Shown here piece by piece: positions 14,001 through 26,800 of a DNA stretch of 64,000 bases. The stretch comes from Telmatactis stephensoni (lineage: Eukaryota > Cnidaria > Anthozoa > Actiniaria > Isophelliidae), in NCBI GenBank assembly GCA_029948255.1, contig JALIZF010001670.1:496001-560000 (forward strand), given 5' to 3'. The translations under genes and the position numbers were made by a program. The notes under the pieces were generated by a model. It was not told where the DNA came from. It saw only the letters and a program-made list of their open reading frames with translations, and ran no database searches. Each line of letters opens with the position of its first letter. Positions within the stretch are counted from its first letter, which is position 1.

Positions 14001-17000
14001 GCCTAATTAACGGGATTCTCTAACCTGATTAACGGGTTTCTCCAACCTGATTAACGGGTTTCTCTAGCCTGATTAACGGGTTTCTCTAGCCTGATTAACG
14101 GGTTTCTCTAGTCTGATGAACAACCGTTCCATCTGGACCAAGCTGTTGCAATTACTAAATCATGGAAAGTTTGGAGTCAATTTGGATTGATGGCTTGATT
14201 TGGAGTGAGTTAGTTGTTCAGCCGAATAATACGGCTCTCAGGATTAAAATATAATTAAAAACGGACACGGAAAATACAGCATAACTTGGCCCAACTTTTT
14301 GATTTTGACGAACACAGTTGGCCATCGATTTGAATTAATTAGAGAGAAACTCGGCAAAGCAGCAGAATGGCTTTCTGCCTACACTCCACGCCTACTATTA
14401 ATCAGCTTTACACAAACCTAAAGCCGTTTATAATGAACTAACGTTTTTGATTCAGTCGGTCACAGTTGGCTGTCCATTTCCATTCATCGGGCAAAGACTT
14501 CGAACAAGCAGAACTGCTTTTATTACTTTAGTGAACCAGTCAAACCGAATCAGCCTTAATTTCACAAAACGATGTTACTATCTGACGAATTTTATGGTTT
14601 TGATAATCACAGTTGGCCGTCGATTTCAATTCATCGGGCAAAGACGTCAAACAAGCAGAATAGCTTTTATTACCCACATACTGCACAGTTTGTTCACTAG
14701 TCACAATCGGCTTTAATTTAACAAAACGAAGCCCAGTTTCTAAAAAAAACTAAGGCAATCCCAGTCGGTCGTCGTGGAGTCTGAATTCATCGGGTAAATC
14801 GAGACGTCAAACAAGCAGCCTAGAAAAACTATCATTACGACCCGTATAAAACACTGTGTGGCAACAAGAGTGGCCTAAATACGTTTTTCAAAAGAGGAAG
14901 AGCTTTTGATCTTGCCGTTTATCTGTTTGTCAATTTCACTTGATCATGCAATGACTTGAAACTAGCAACAATACAATGCTAACTGTTACTAAGCCACCTT
15001 TACAACACATATATACAGATACTGTTCGTCTAATCAAACTCACACAAAACGGCTCATTTCACAGGTGGTACACACCCGCCTCGAGGTTTGCGAGAGAGTC
15101 TAATGAAAACCCACAAAATGAAAATCCTGCAGATTTCTTCATCAATCCTGAGACACCATCTGACAGCTCTTTATTACACCAACCAGCGTGATAGTTAGCT
15201 TAAGACTGACATTTACATATGGAGTGATAAAGAACACTCTTTTTGCCATCGATTACAATTAATATCACAGTATGGCGCTTGCTGCTAATTTATCTTTTTC
15301 ATTGAGTTGACGGACAGCGACTATCCTTAATCTTGATTTGAAAGTATTTTTAGATTACAAAACTTTGATTGCTGGGTGTGAAAGAAGTAATTAAAAAAGA
15401 AACATGGTTTTTGTATAGATTGCGGCTTCGACTTCGCTTGGTCAATTTCCGTGTCGACTATACAGCTTTTTAAAAGACATTGACTGTCACTGTACAGCTT
15501 TTTTAAAAACGTTGACCGCTTAAAATCTAAAGTAAAACAGTGGAAAGGAATAATAGATATAGGTATTTAAAAGTAGCTTACAAAGTAGAATCGACTTCCG
15601 TGTCGACGTGCAGCTTATCAAAAAACGTTGACACTGTGGAACTGTACAGCTTTTTTAAAAACGTTGATAGTCTAAAATCTAAAATAAGACTCTGGTTATA
15701 AGTAAATGTACGAAGAAAAGCTTACTGTTTGTGGTTTTAAAATCTTTAAGTAAACAACCGTGCATACCAATAATTCCTTTGGAGTCAGGTTTTCATTTTC
15801 ATTTGTCAAACTTTTTAAATCGGTTGATCGGTTGACTTTTAAATCGAGATTTTAAAGAGCCACTTGGATGAAAAATTGATTATTCCTAGTAATTAGAATA
15901 ATTTAACAATGAATATAAAGAACTACTTTCTTGGCAAGAAAATTTGATGTAGAAGTAAACTGAAAAAACAATAAAGTTGACTTGATGACGTCATCTACTC
16001 ACAGTTTAGATGCAGAAATATGTACTAATTTATGTCCATCTCTTCTGAATACGAAGGAAATGTTGTACTTGGTGATTATTGGGCCCTATAGAATATTTCA
16101 ACTAATTTGCAAGACATTTCTAATTTTGGCCTATTTTCATTCTTGGACATCGAGATTGGGAACCCTGTGCTTTATCCAAAATATGTAGAGGGGAGGGGAG
16201 GGGGAGAGATTACTAGCATGAGATATGATATGTGGCTGTGCTTCTTTATGCTTGTTACTAAAAAGCTTCTTTTCTTTTCAGACGACAGACCGCAAGGTTT
16301 CCATGACAACCACGTCAAATCAAGTCCTTTTGCACATTTACAACACATCAAACGAGATGCTTTTTGGCCTACCCCTTCGTTTACGACAGAAACCGCTGTA
16401 CATAATGATCATCAAATGTTCTGGAACTTTCCCAATATACATTACTATTTAAGTCCTCGAGACCCACATCCCGCAATTTACCCGCAGAACACGGACGTCA
16501 GACAATATTTGAACTACCTTTATCTTCAGCACAACGGTTACGTTGATCACCCGAATGTCTACGACGAAGCAGTTGCCATGGCAACCAACTACCCGTCAAA
16601 CCTTTCTCCAAGTTTGAACTATCGTCACAGAAACGGTGCCATTAAACCTGAGCTTACAGTGGACATGCGCAGTGCGATAACTCATCACGTGTTTGACTGC
16701 AGCCACCAGATGCCAAAATTTGAAAGTCTTGATGCCAAAGACGTACCACGTGACCGGAATACACCAATCGGGTTTGATAAAGCTAAGACTCCAGTAGACC
16801 TCAACCCTGAACAACGAGGAAAAGGCGAAATGGAAGACGTTGAGAGTCACAAGCATAACGACTCGTGCGGGCAGGACATTTTCACGTGTAAAACCTGTCA
16901 AAAGATGTTCTGTACTCCTCACGGTCTAGAGGTCCATGTACGCCGCTCTCACACCAGCACTCGCCCGTACTCGTGTCCAACGTGTGGGAAGACATTCAGT

Positions 17001-17447
17001 CACTTTGTCAGTCTCACGCAACACAAAAAGAACCACACGTCTGTGCGGACTTTTGAATGTAAGAAATGTGGGAAGCACTTCAAGAGATCGTCTACTCTTT
17101 CCACCCATATGTTAATCCACGCGGACATCAGGCCCTTCGCCTGCGCCTTCTGTGGCAAGCGGTTTCACCAGAAATCAGACATGAAGAAGCATACCCTGGT
17201 ACATACTGGAGAAAAACCGCACGAGTGTACGTACTGCGGAAAATGTTTTAGTCAGTCATCCAATCTTATCACTCATAGCAGAAAACACATGGGATTCAAA
17301 CCTTTCGCTTGCGAAGTGTGCGGACGAGCCTTCTACAGGAAGGTCGATCTCAGGAGACACAACCATATTCACACGAAAGGATATCTCCATGGCAACGAGG
17401 AAGCTAAGAGATGTGACGTCACTTCGTCAGATGCACGTGACGAATAG
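8052..17447 (+). CDS. GFI1-like: GFI1/Senseless-like SNAG zinc-finger repressor, copy A
   Basis: Three exons, 8052-8139, 8464-8643 and 16282-17447, all joined in phase 1 with GT-AG introns, give 477 aa. Residues 1-7 are MPRSFLV, the SNAG motif that in GFI1/Snail proteins recruits LSD1-CoREST corepressors. The motif must be N-terminal, which fixes the start. Residues about 30-289 are a low-complexity, poorly conserved linker. Six C2H2 fingers lie at about 290-453: finger 1 carries [12 protein letters not shown], finger 3 [13 protein letters not shown], finger 4 HQKSDMKKH, finger 5 [13 protein letters not shown] and finger 6 RKVDLRRH, all GFI1 hallmarks. Fingers 3-5 contact AATC-core DNA in known GFI1 proteins. 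Expected role: nuclear transcriptional repressor in cell-fate choice (family knowledge). Oddities: a 7.6-kb second intron, and a 24-residue tail after finger 6 that is copy 1 of a downstream tandem repeat. The exact target genes are unknown. Confidence 0.93.
8971..9075. repeat. Short degenerate repeat in copy A intron 2
   Basis: The motif gaacgttt(a/g)atcg occurs three times (about 8974, 9033, 9058) at irregular spacing. Confidence 0.5.
13991..14118. repeat. 22-bp tandem repeat, about six copies
   Basis: The unit ttctctagcctgattaacgg, with small variants, repeats head to tail. The central copies are almost identical. Confidence 0.9.
14290..14860. repeat. About 150-bp tandem repeat, four diverged copies
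   Basis: The landmark cacagttggc starts near 14313, 14461 and 14609, with a diverged form at 14761. Each copy continues with cattcatcgggcaaag-like and aacaagcagaa-like segments. The spacing is a regular 148-152 bp. Confidence 0.8.
15447..15690. repeat. About 149-bp tandem duplication
   Basis: ttccgtgtcgac starts at 15447 and 15596. Each is followed by two diverged tacagcttttttaaaaacg sub-repeats and a taaaatctaaa segment. Confidence 0.8.
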
Positions 17448-17760
17448 AAGTCTTTAGAAGAAACACATCAAAAATATCTCCATGGCAACGAGGTTGCTAA
17501 GAGATATGACGTCACTTTGGCAGATCCACGAGACGAATAGAAGGCCTTCAAAGAAATAGAATATCTCCATGGCAACGAAGAAACAAATATGTTACGTCAT
17601 TACGGAAACATGTCAGTAATACAATCACATCTAGCTTTTGAACAAAACTGTGACTCTTCACCAAAAGTGACGAACAAATGTTTACAAGTGATAACTCCAT
17701 AGCAACGAGAACAATTAGCAAAGACGTCACGTCATCAGGAGCACGTGACTAGGAAATTTC
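17379..17760 (+). repeat. Tandem repeat spanning the end of GFI copy A and its 3' UTR
   Basis: Four copies start near 17381, 17474, 17561 and 17691. Each begins atatctccatggcaacga or close to it. Copies 1 and 2 continue through a TGACGTCA-like CRE and a final gacgaatagaag, and copy 4 through a CRE and a CACGTGA element. Copy 1 encodes the last 20 or so residues and the stop codon of copy A. Confidence 0.85.
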
Positions 17761-17874
17761 CATAAAGAATTTAAGTTTATAAAGCGGATTTATCAAACGA
17801 TTTAATAAGAATTTGAAAAGTAAATCTAAATTATCAAATATTGTAAATTTCTAAACTGATATTTTGTTGACGTT

Positions 17875-17880
17875 AATAAA
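17875..17880 (+). terminator. Poly(A) signal AATAAA for GFI copy A
   Basis: First canonical AATAAA downstream of the copy A stop codon, giving a 3' UTR of roughly 450 nt that contains the tandem repeats at 17474-17750. Confidence 0.5.
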
Positions 17881-18479
17881 AGTACTTGAAAATGTTTTGC
17901 AGAAAAAAAGTCGTTGTTTGTGGTTGCGATACGTTGGTTCGTCATTGTTAGATGTTCGTTATTTGAGAGACCCCGTTGGCGCACTATAGGGAGCCCAACC
18001 AATCTAGCACTTCCGAAAACCCAAATACAAAACAAAGAACAAAGAGTACATTTAGGAAAACACTAGCTTTCTGTCTGTGACAAATATAAGTTTTATATAA
18101 AATTAGGACAGGGGTCAGTGTACCCGCTCGCTGACTCGCGTAATTGTTACAAGTCTTGAAACACTAAAGAAACTGATTTTGCATTAATTGATCAAAACAA
18201 CCCTTCAAAAGTGACAGAAGGGCTGTGGAACTGCTGACCCGCGGGATTTTTGCGGGTCCTTTAACAGGTAAACAATGACCTTACTCAATGGCTTTGCAGT
18301 TAATCAATTTGGCTGTCAAATTCTGTTCTTGAACGAAGTTATAAAGCATTTGAAAAATAAATATGCATTTCTACTAATTCGTGAGCAACACCTCATCCCT
18401 GTTTTAGTTAACGAGGGAGATTTCCTGACAATTCAATGCAAATTGGCTTTCTTCTCGAGGGAGGGGTGGGAGTATCGAG

Positions 18480-18648
18480 TCTACTGGAGAAGATCGATTT
18501 CGTATGAGTGTGAAACGGACCGCGCCGTGCCGTGAACGTGTCAGGGCCGTGATGTCTATAAAATATTCGAAATTTCGATCTGCTGTATGAACCGTGCCGT
18601 GCCGTACGTGGCCATACCGTTTTCACAGTCATACGAAATCTACTCTAC
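18480..18648. mobile_element. MITE, family 'CGTGCCG', copy 1
   Basis: A palindromic element of about 170 bp. The end gatttcgtatgagtgtgaaa is mirrored by ttcacagtcatacgaaatc. The GC-rich inner arms contain accgcgccgtgcc. A related copy lies at 46179-46330. Confidence 0.75.
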
Positions 18649-19319
18649 AGGCACTTGTGGTATAATTCATTAATTCAAATCGATTTTCTTTATTATTACA
18701 TAATGACAAGAAATATTTATGTATCTTTCATAGCCTTTATTCAGACGATCAATAAGAGAAAAACTTTAATTAGGTTCGAATCTAACTGATCACGCGCGGA
18801 ATTCTCTTTTGAAATTAAATGATCATGTTATTTGGTTTACCAAGTAAGGTTGTACGTAGGACTTTCTTTACCGAAGGATCCAGCCGGAGAAGGAGCTGCG
18901 CTGGGTTGCATAAAGTCGACAAACACGGCCGTTAGACCCTCTCCAAAACCTGCAGGTCATGCAAATTCAATAGGTTAACTCATTCTGTTTACGATATTTT
19001 TATTATGTAAGGGTGGGGTAGTAATTAACTCGTGCGCATCAGTTCGTTAAGGTGTGGCATGAAATGACATATAACCTTGTTGGTGGTCATGACGATAATG
19101 AAATGAAATCCATCAAAACTCTTTAGATTCACCCAATAAACCTTTGTCATCAGATTTATGATGACTTAAAGGACCTAAAATCAATCATTTTGTGATTTTG
19201 AAATCCCAAACAATTTGTGTGCAAAACATTGGAAGCATTCCTGATCAATAACAATATCAATAACAATATACGCAATAACAAAAAAAATGATGTTGCTGCC
19301 GCCTAAACGACCACAGAGG

Positions 19320-19885
19320 AATATATATATGAGTGACTAACTCCATGAGTGATCTTTCCTATAAGACGACCGCCCTCTATTAACCGACCACTATGTAATG
19401 ACAGTGGAAACTTCATGAGTGAACCTTATATTAGCACCCTCTGTTAACCGACCACTATGTAATGACAGTGCAAACTTCATGAGTGAACATCTCTAGACGA
19501 CCACCCTCTATTAAACGACCACTTTGTAATTACAGTGGAACCTCCCTGAGTGAACACCTCTATTAAACGACCACCCTCTATTAAACGACCACTTTGTAAT
19601 TACAGTGGAACCTCCATGAGTGCGGAACACCTCTATAAGACGACCAACCTCTATTAAACGACCACTATGTAATTACAGTGGAACCTCCATGAGTGAACAC
19701 CTCTATAAGACGACCGCCCTCTATTAACCGACCACTTTGTAATTACGGTGGAACCTCCATGAGTGAACACCTCTATAAGACGACCACCCTCTATTAAACG
19801 ACCACTTTGTAATTACAGTGGAACCTCCATGAGTGCGGAACACCTCTATAAGACGACCAACCTCTATTAAACGACCACATCCTAA
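19320..19885. repeat. About 69-bp tandem repeat, eight copies
   Basis: Landmark tgagtg starts near 19344, 19414, 19478, 19545, 19615, 19688, 19758 and 19828. The consensus unit includes acagtggaacctccatgagt, acacctctataagacgacc and ctctattaaacgaccacttt. The acagtggaacctc core resembles pogo/Tigger-type DNA transposon ends (family knowledge; the attribution is inference). Confidence 0.9.
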
Positions 19886-20809
19886 TTATATCGATACCTT
19901 CATGAAGAAACAATTTTTTATTTACCGTTGATGGTTCTATTGCTTAGTAAACACTCATTAAGCGACAATTCGAATTCCATTAGATTGCTTTGATCAATTC
20001 GCCAAGGACGGATGCTTATAATATTTGAGATTTGACTGTTTTGAATGTACCAGCCAAGGTCATTACAGCTGTGAAGAATCTAAGAGCTAATTAATATTGC
20101 GCTTGATATCTCAAAAACACCGCTTCTGTACAAATGGTAAGGCACTGACGAATCGCTCTAGCATAAAACTACAAAGACAAGTTCTTTGCACTGCATGCAA
20201 TCCAGTTAATGTTACTGCCATGGATTTTGCCAAGCTTGAATTGCCTGGCAGCACATCATACAATGCAGAAACATGTGGCAGTGGTTCAGCATTATATACA
20301 AAATCACGCGTTTTACTGATTCAAAAAGGCGACAAATGAAGCAAAGCAAAGGCAAAACAAAGCGGGAAAGACTTGGAACTTGGAACTAGAAAAATCATTT
20401 TCTACTAGTCGAAAAAGCTTAAATTTTAGCTTTCTAAAACTAGAATACTTTTCATGTGGGTTTTAATAATTAACTATTGTCATTTTGAAGAAGATCTATA
20501 CCAGAATAGTAATTGCGCAAGAGCCCAGTAAAACATGTAAATGACCAATCCAATCCTTCCAATCAGAACTCTTCAATACTAGCATATCATAGACTATTAT
20601 ATATCCCCTATCTATCACTCATAGAGTTTGCCAAACGTTAAGCTCTGGCTTCGTACTGTTTAGACTAGACACGAACAAGAATTACATGCGACTCTAGCAG
20701 TGTTAGCTGAATTCCCATTATTGATACAATTATCCGTACCGATAAACAGACCTGTGCAGCGCACCTAATTAATTTCCCGACTCAGGTACTTTTACCAGTA
20801 GGCCTACCA

Positions 20810-20861
20810 GTCGATAAAAAGTATAATTTTGGGCGTGCTGCATTCTGTACCAATTTTCATC
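20810..20861 (+). promoter_or_regulatory. Candidate core promoter of GFI copy B
   Basis: A TATA-like motif (gtataatttt, about 20821) lies about 40 bp before the SNAG start codon. This would give a very short 5' UTR. Weak evidence. Confidence 0.25.
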
Positions 20862-23800
20862 ATGCCTCGGTCGTTCTTGGTGAGGTTCAAATCTACAAAC
20901 TCCAACGAGGGCGAAGTTTGCTCTTTACCTGAAAAAGGTGAGTTTTTGCTCTACTGACTTGTACTGGAGTAAAAGCGAGAAGTACTTGTACGAAATAGCT
21001 GTGCATTGACCCATAGTGGTTTGGGTTATTGAGTACCTGTGAAACTGTTAAACACTCTAAGGCATAGCCTGCTCGATTCCTGTGTTGTTTACAACATATC
21101 TGACCTTCGTGTGAGTTTTTCTTGTTTTGTTTTGAAGTCGCGAGCACAATTCTCTGACAATTCCATCCTGTATTAAATAGAGATCAGAAATATTCCCTTA
21201 ACATGGAAATATTGTTTTTTAGAAGATTTAAAGCTAGAAGACAATAGAAAAGACGATGGAGACGACAGAAATGGATGGGAAAACAAATTTGGAGAAATCC
21301 GTGGCACGAGTCCCTATTCAAGCAATTCTTGTCAAAGCAGTGATTCTCTTCATCAACAGTACAAACACAGCAAGAGTAAGTTTAAAAGTTCCTTTTAAAA
21401 CCAGTTTTATGAAATTGCTACATTCCTTATAAACTGTTAGAATATTTTCCCTTTGAAATACAAAGTAATGTTTAGATGTTTTTCAGGAGAGAACTTTCAA
21501 CATCTTAATATTTCGCTATCAAAGTTAAATTCATCGCTGGAAGTATTCTTAAAATCTTTCTTCGTAACTCACTTTTCTCACAGTTGTCATGTCTAAAATA
21601 TTATTTTATTTAGCGTTTTAAAACGCACGTTTTAAAACGCAAAGAAACTATTTCCATTTGGACTTTAAAGCTAGCAGGTGGTGCAATATAGTACACCTAA
21701 ATACAACTGTCCAGCGAACTAAACTAGTGGGGAGTTTGCTTTGATATACAATCCGTTTTCAAACTAAGCGTGCTCTAAATCAAAAGAAAAAGCCAGAATT
21801 TTGTGAATTCATTGCACCCCACAGCAACGATTTATATTTGTGATTTAGACTTCCAATTACATACAAATAGCGAGCCCTATGTGTCGGCGTTCTTTTAATG
21901 AGTTTGGCTCGAGTTCAAAAGTTTTCCACCTCTATAGCCAGCACGTATCGTTGATTTCAAGAAAGATTTCGACATTTTGTACAATTTTTAGTGCTCAAAC
22001 TAGTAAAATTTAGGGACTTTAGTGGTATTTGTATTTGTAACAATTTTCGGGGAATTGTCCGCGGTTAGTTTAGCCCAAGCGATGTAAGCAAACATGTTAT
22101 TCATATAATGAGGAAAAATCTAAAACGCAGTTTTAGTGTTTGTGATTGTTTTAATTTTCACCCTTTTGGATATTTTAGATTCGAAGGACGGAAATTTTGA
22201 AGTCGCAAGCTTAAGCGTTTTTATGTACAAATGTTCAACGCCCTGTTTTGCAAAAGTTCGGCTTCGATGATGTCAACGATACTGACACAATAAAGCTCTC
22301 GAATTAAAGACGAAATTCGCCTGGAGGAATGAAATGAATGCGCAAATTTTAGCTTTTATTTCTTTTTCTTTTTCTTTCCTTCTGATATATTTTAGTTGTT
22401 TTGCCAAGGATTTTAGGCAAATGGCTAGCTCTAATTGTAAATAAGAGGGAAAACAGTGCAGCTTTCAGGGCGTGGATGTTGTTGAATTTTTAATAATTTG
22501 CATTCAGAATTAAAACCGAGTTAAAAATCTCCTCGTCATTTGGACCTTACTAGCATCTTGTTAGAATCGGCAACTACTTTGACTATTAATCACTAGCGCG
22601 GAGAAAATAAGTCGATTTTTACTGTTTCCTCGTTAGTCCAGATTTAATCTTATGGTTAAATCCTCGAAGCATTTCAAACCTGTGTCTGCCCAAGAAACAT
22701 ACTACTGTTCAGTATTAGCAATAATGTTGTTTATCTCTAATGCAAATTGATGTTTTCCTTTCAAGAGAGATTCTCGATTGCTTGTTTTCGTGCGTGGCAT
22801 TGAAGGCTTAATGCGTCATGAAACAACACGTTAAAGTGATGCAAGATGCGGAGTAGCTTAGCTTCCGTTAATTAATATTGCTAAGCTCTGAGCAACTTTT
22901 TGGCTAACAAATCCTTTCCGAGACTCACAATTTTCTTAACTTCCTCTAACTTCTTATTTCAGTGAAAAAGTCTCGCTTTCCAACATTTGAATTCTGTCTG
23001 TATTTAAGAACATCTTTTACGTAACTCTTCACAAATGAACAAAAAGCATGAAAAATTCACCGTTTTTCGAATATAAGTTGAATTGATTATGGCGGTTTTC
23101 CGATTTACTGTTTGAGCTCATATTTGCAAATAGAAATCACTGTCTATTAAATTACATGTATGGCTTCCATACTGAGAAATGACGAGAAACGAAGCATTCA
23201 TATCATATTTGTTTGTTTTTGCCAAAAAAAGCCGACCGCAAAACAAAATGAACATCCTTGAAAATCTTTGGAGTTGCAATTTGGCTGACACTTGGCCTTT
23301 AACTGCAAAGTGTAAATATCTGTAGCTTGCTAAGCAGTAGTTCAACTTGATTCAAACTCGGAAGAGAGTCATTTTTATGAGAGAAGCAAATACAGTTTTC
23401 CAGGTCAATAAACTTACAAAAATTATTAACACAAATGCAAATATACACATTTAAATTTTAGCAGTTCGATATAAAGCACACCATAGTATATGAGTTACAA
23501 ATCATTTTAGCATGAAATCTAAGTATAGAATTTATATTAATCGAGCTTTATTTTTGATTAGCGAAAGTTTCTTTTGTCGACATGTTTGGCTTTGAAGAAT
23601 ACATATTTGAAGCAACTGTCAACTGTCGGGCGTTGTTGCAAATTGTTGGTTGTTAGTTAAACATTTGAACCGTTTTGTTTATTGAAACTCAAGTTTCAGG
23701 CAGCTAAAATATAGTGTTATAAAGTGTTATAAGGATCATTGACTACAAGTACTGACTGTAAAAAGCCTCGAACAGACATCAGTATTATAATGAGCCAAAA

Positions 23801-26800
23801 AGAATCCCTAAGCTTCTTTCTTAAAACTACGCAATATGGACGCCCTTGTCATTGTTGTCCAATTTACCGAGAAAACAACGAAAGTTATTTCAATCCCTTT
23901 ACGTTTCTTAGCTACAAAGTTATCTTTATTGATCTGATTCTTGCTTTCTAGAATATTAATAAAGGAGAAAAAAGATCGATTGAGTTAATAGGACTTGTGA
24001 GAAAAAATCAATTCCAAACTTCCATGAATTGAATTTGAATTCTAAAAGCAAAAAAACAGGTGAAGTTTGGCTGCTTTCCAAAATGCATGAATGAACTCTT
24101 TGAGCAGCGTACCATATGTGAAAGCAGCCCTTCTTTACTCTACAGGTTAAGCGAAACAACTTCAGTTTTTCTTTGCTCAAAATACTATAAAAGACATTGA
24201 AATTATGTGATACTTAAAAACCCCTACATTCTACATCGTTTATATATCCACAATGAAAAAAGCTTTTCAAGATATATTTTATTCATGTTTTATTTGTACC
24301 ATGCACGTTTTTCTTGTAGTGAACTTTTCCTGGTTTAAGTAACTAACTCCTCAAGACACATAGTCGTTGAGCCAGCTTTCCTCAAAAAAGACAAGAGATG
24401 GACCAGTTGTAATAAGATCTTTGTAGCGTATACTTAGACAAGAATGTAAATTATAAATCAACTCGTTGGCATTTTCATTCGTTTGATTTTTATTTTATGA
24501 AATAATGACTTATTTTGACAAAAAGACAGGAAATTGTTTCAAACAAGCAAAGCTCAGCACGTGTTTGGATAGCCCAGTATGTCGCCAATGTGGCAAAAAG
24601 CCTCCCTTATACGTTCTACAGTTGCATTCATAATTTAATAAGTAAATCAACTTCTGCTTTGTCTAGAATTAATTCCAAAAAGTTGTACACGTACGTTGTT
24701 GGTCGTGTTTTCTAACTGATCATTTGTATCTTCCTATGCCAGAAAGTAAAAGGACCAAGTATTGACCCCTGAAGAATTCCCTACTTGTGAAACCATCTCT
24801 AGAACGTAACGAGGAAGTACGAGTTAATTTGAAAAAATTAAAAAAAATAACAAAAGGTCCAAATATTGAACCTAAGGGAACTCCAACTTGTAATTTATTT
24901 TTTACCCCTATTTATATTTTATGATTTCTCAGCCGTCAAGAAAAGCACCAACCAAAATGCCTTGAGGCACTACGCTACGTAATTTATGCATCTCACGGTG
25001 TACTTATTGGGAAATCCAAGAAAATATTGCATAGAAACCACACTAATCAAACCACCAGTTGTAGCGGGATAATATTTGAGTTGCTTAGAGAGGTGTAAAA
25101 ACGACAATACAGCATTCCACATATTTATAGATTTGTACTTATTAGACGTATTAGTCTCTTTTAAACGTTTTTATTTGATCTTGACTTACATTTTGCTGGA
25201 TATTCGTCTCAGGAAGTTTAAAAAAAATTGTACCATCTGGTCTAGGAACAAGTATAAATCTTTCAGGGATTTCTTTACAGTATGCATTGTTTTAAGTTTT
25301 GCGTTCAGCCACGGGGCTGAAGATTTGGATGAGGATAAAATCCGATGGCTTAATACCTCTGACGTCCCCGTGTGCTGACGCTGTTGGATCACACGCACGA
25401 CAACGATTTGATATTTAAAAACAAATATGCCATAAATCTGGCCACCCGTTCAACATGGGAATCATTTCTGTTGTTTAATTTAAAATGACAGTAATTTGAA
25501 TTATAATATCTGGATTTTTAGATTATGATGAAAACTGCCACACATCACTGTGCGACAACTTTGAAAAAGCTACACAAGGATTCCGAGAAGAAGGCAGGAG
25601 AACGAAGAAAGGAAGAGAAGACTCAATGCAAAATGAGGGGAAAGAAGACAAGTCAGAATTGAACGAGGTTGATGAGAATGATAATATTGTTAAGACTGAA
25701 AAACCTGACAACGCTAGTAAAGGTGAGTTCTAGAATCAAGAAGATATTATATCATATCAATACGATTTATAGAATATAATATGGAACGCAATTTAAGTAA
25801 TGTTCCGAGTAAGAACTACGAGGCTAACAGAAAGCAATGCAAAAAGGTGCCAGTTGTGACAGTTTTTCAAACCCGCGTCCAACTCACTGATTAAAACTTG
25901 AAAATTTCCCAAATCCTCTTTTGGCTGTTGTTCTGAAGGAAAACTTTCTTCCAAAAGAAGATTTTACGTATTTCTTTTTAAATATGTTATCCATAAGTCG
26001 ATGTATTTTTATCTTGAATAACAAGACATTCTAATATGGGAAACATGAAATTGCCACCAAGAACAATGGCGAATTGCGCGTAATTCTTACGTACATGCAT
26101 TGTTACTGACTCTAAATAATAAATGTTTTTTACAATTATTATTGTAACAGATATCGCAGCACAGTCATTCGCGCAGCAACCAAGAGTTGAAGGATATCTA
26201 AAGAGTAACTCAGTCTTCCTCCCTCCAGGTGGAATTCTACCACCCTCCGTTTGGCCATACCCGCACGTCCCCCAGGACAGACCAGAATCCTTTGCGCGGT
26301 GGATGCAACATTGGGTAGAGACACGACAAGCCCTGAATGGTCAGACTCCTTTTCGATATTACAGCACCTTCCCTAGTGGCGTGTCACCTTTAGCCAAGAC
26401 AGAACAACAAAACCAAGAAGATACACAAAGCGAAGGAAGAACATCTGCGAGTCAGAGGCCAACACCAAAGCGATTTTTCTCTTGTTGCATTTGCGACAAA
26501 TTATTCAATAATTCGATTAGCTTAAAACAACACATGATCGTACATTCCAGCAAAAAGCCATTCCAGTGCCATGTTTGTCAAAAAAGTTTCAAGCGCTCGT
26601 CGACTCTGTCCACTCACATGCTCATCCATTCCGATACACGACCGTTTGAGTGTGAGTTTTGTGGCAAGAAATTCCATCAAAAATCTGACATGAAAAAGCA
26701 TACTTATACACATACAGGAGAAAAACCTCATTACTGCACCTTTTGTGGCAAGTCGTTCAGCCAGTCATCCAATTTGATTACACATTGCCGTAAGCACAAA

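Larger units (their letters stand above)
8644..16281. other. 7.6-kb intron 2 of GFI copy A
   Basis: Separates the SNAG/linker exons from the zinc-finger exon. It contains three tandem-repeat blocks (13991-14118, about 14290-14860, 15447-15690), T-rich low-complexity tracts at about 11340-11415 and 11555-11610, and no nested gene that I can support. Confidence 0.7.
17881..20809. other. Gap between GFI copies A and B
   Basis: Contains a MITE (18480-18648) and an eight-copy repeat (19320-19885). No further coding segment is visible. Some of it should be regulatory for copy B, but no element can be named. Confidence 0.6.

Noticed and set aside
13991..14118. CRISPR-like regular repeats
   Set aside because: Head-to-tail units without unique spacers, in a eukaryotic intron; a simple minisatellite.
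16107..16281. Upstream part of the long open frame that ends with copy A's fingers
   Set aside because: This part is intronic: an acceptor at 16281/16282 joins in phase 1 with the SNAG/linker exons, and the sequence before it has no family similarity.
18765..18790. tRNA B-box-like ggttcgaatc
   Set aside because: No matching A box or cloverleaf arms nearby.
25076..25378. 100-aa open frame in copy B intron 2
   Set aside because: No recognisable domain, no splice linkage to copy B, and composition typical of random AT-rich DNA.
26123..26150. Possible start codon for a self-contained copy B finger protein
   Set aside because: The acceptor at 26150/26151 joins in phase with three upstream exons beginning with SNAG, which is the better model.
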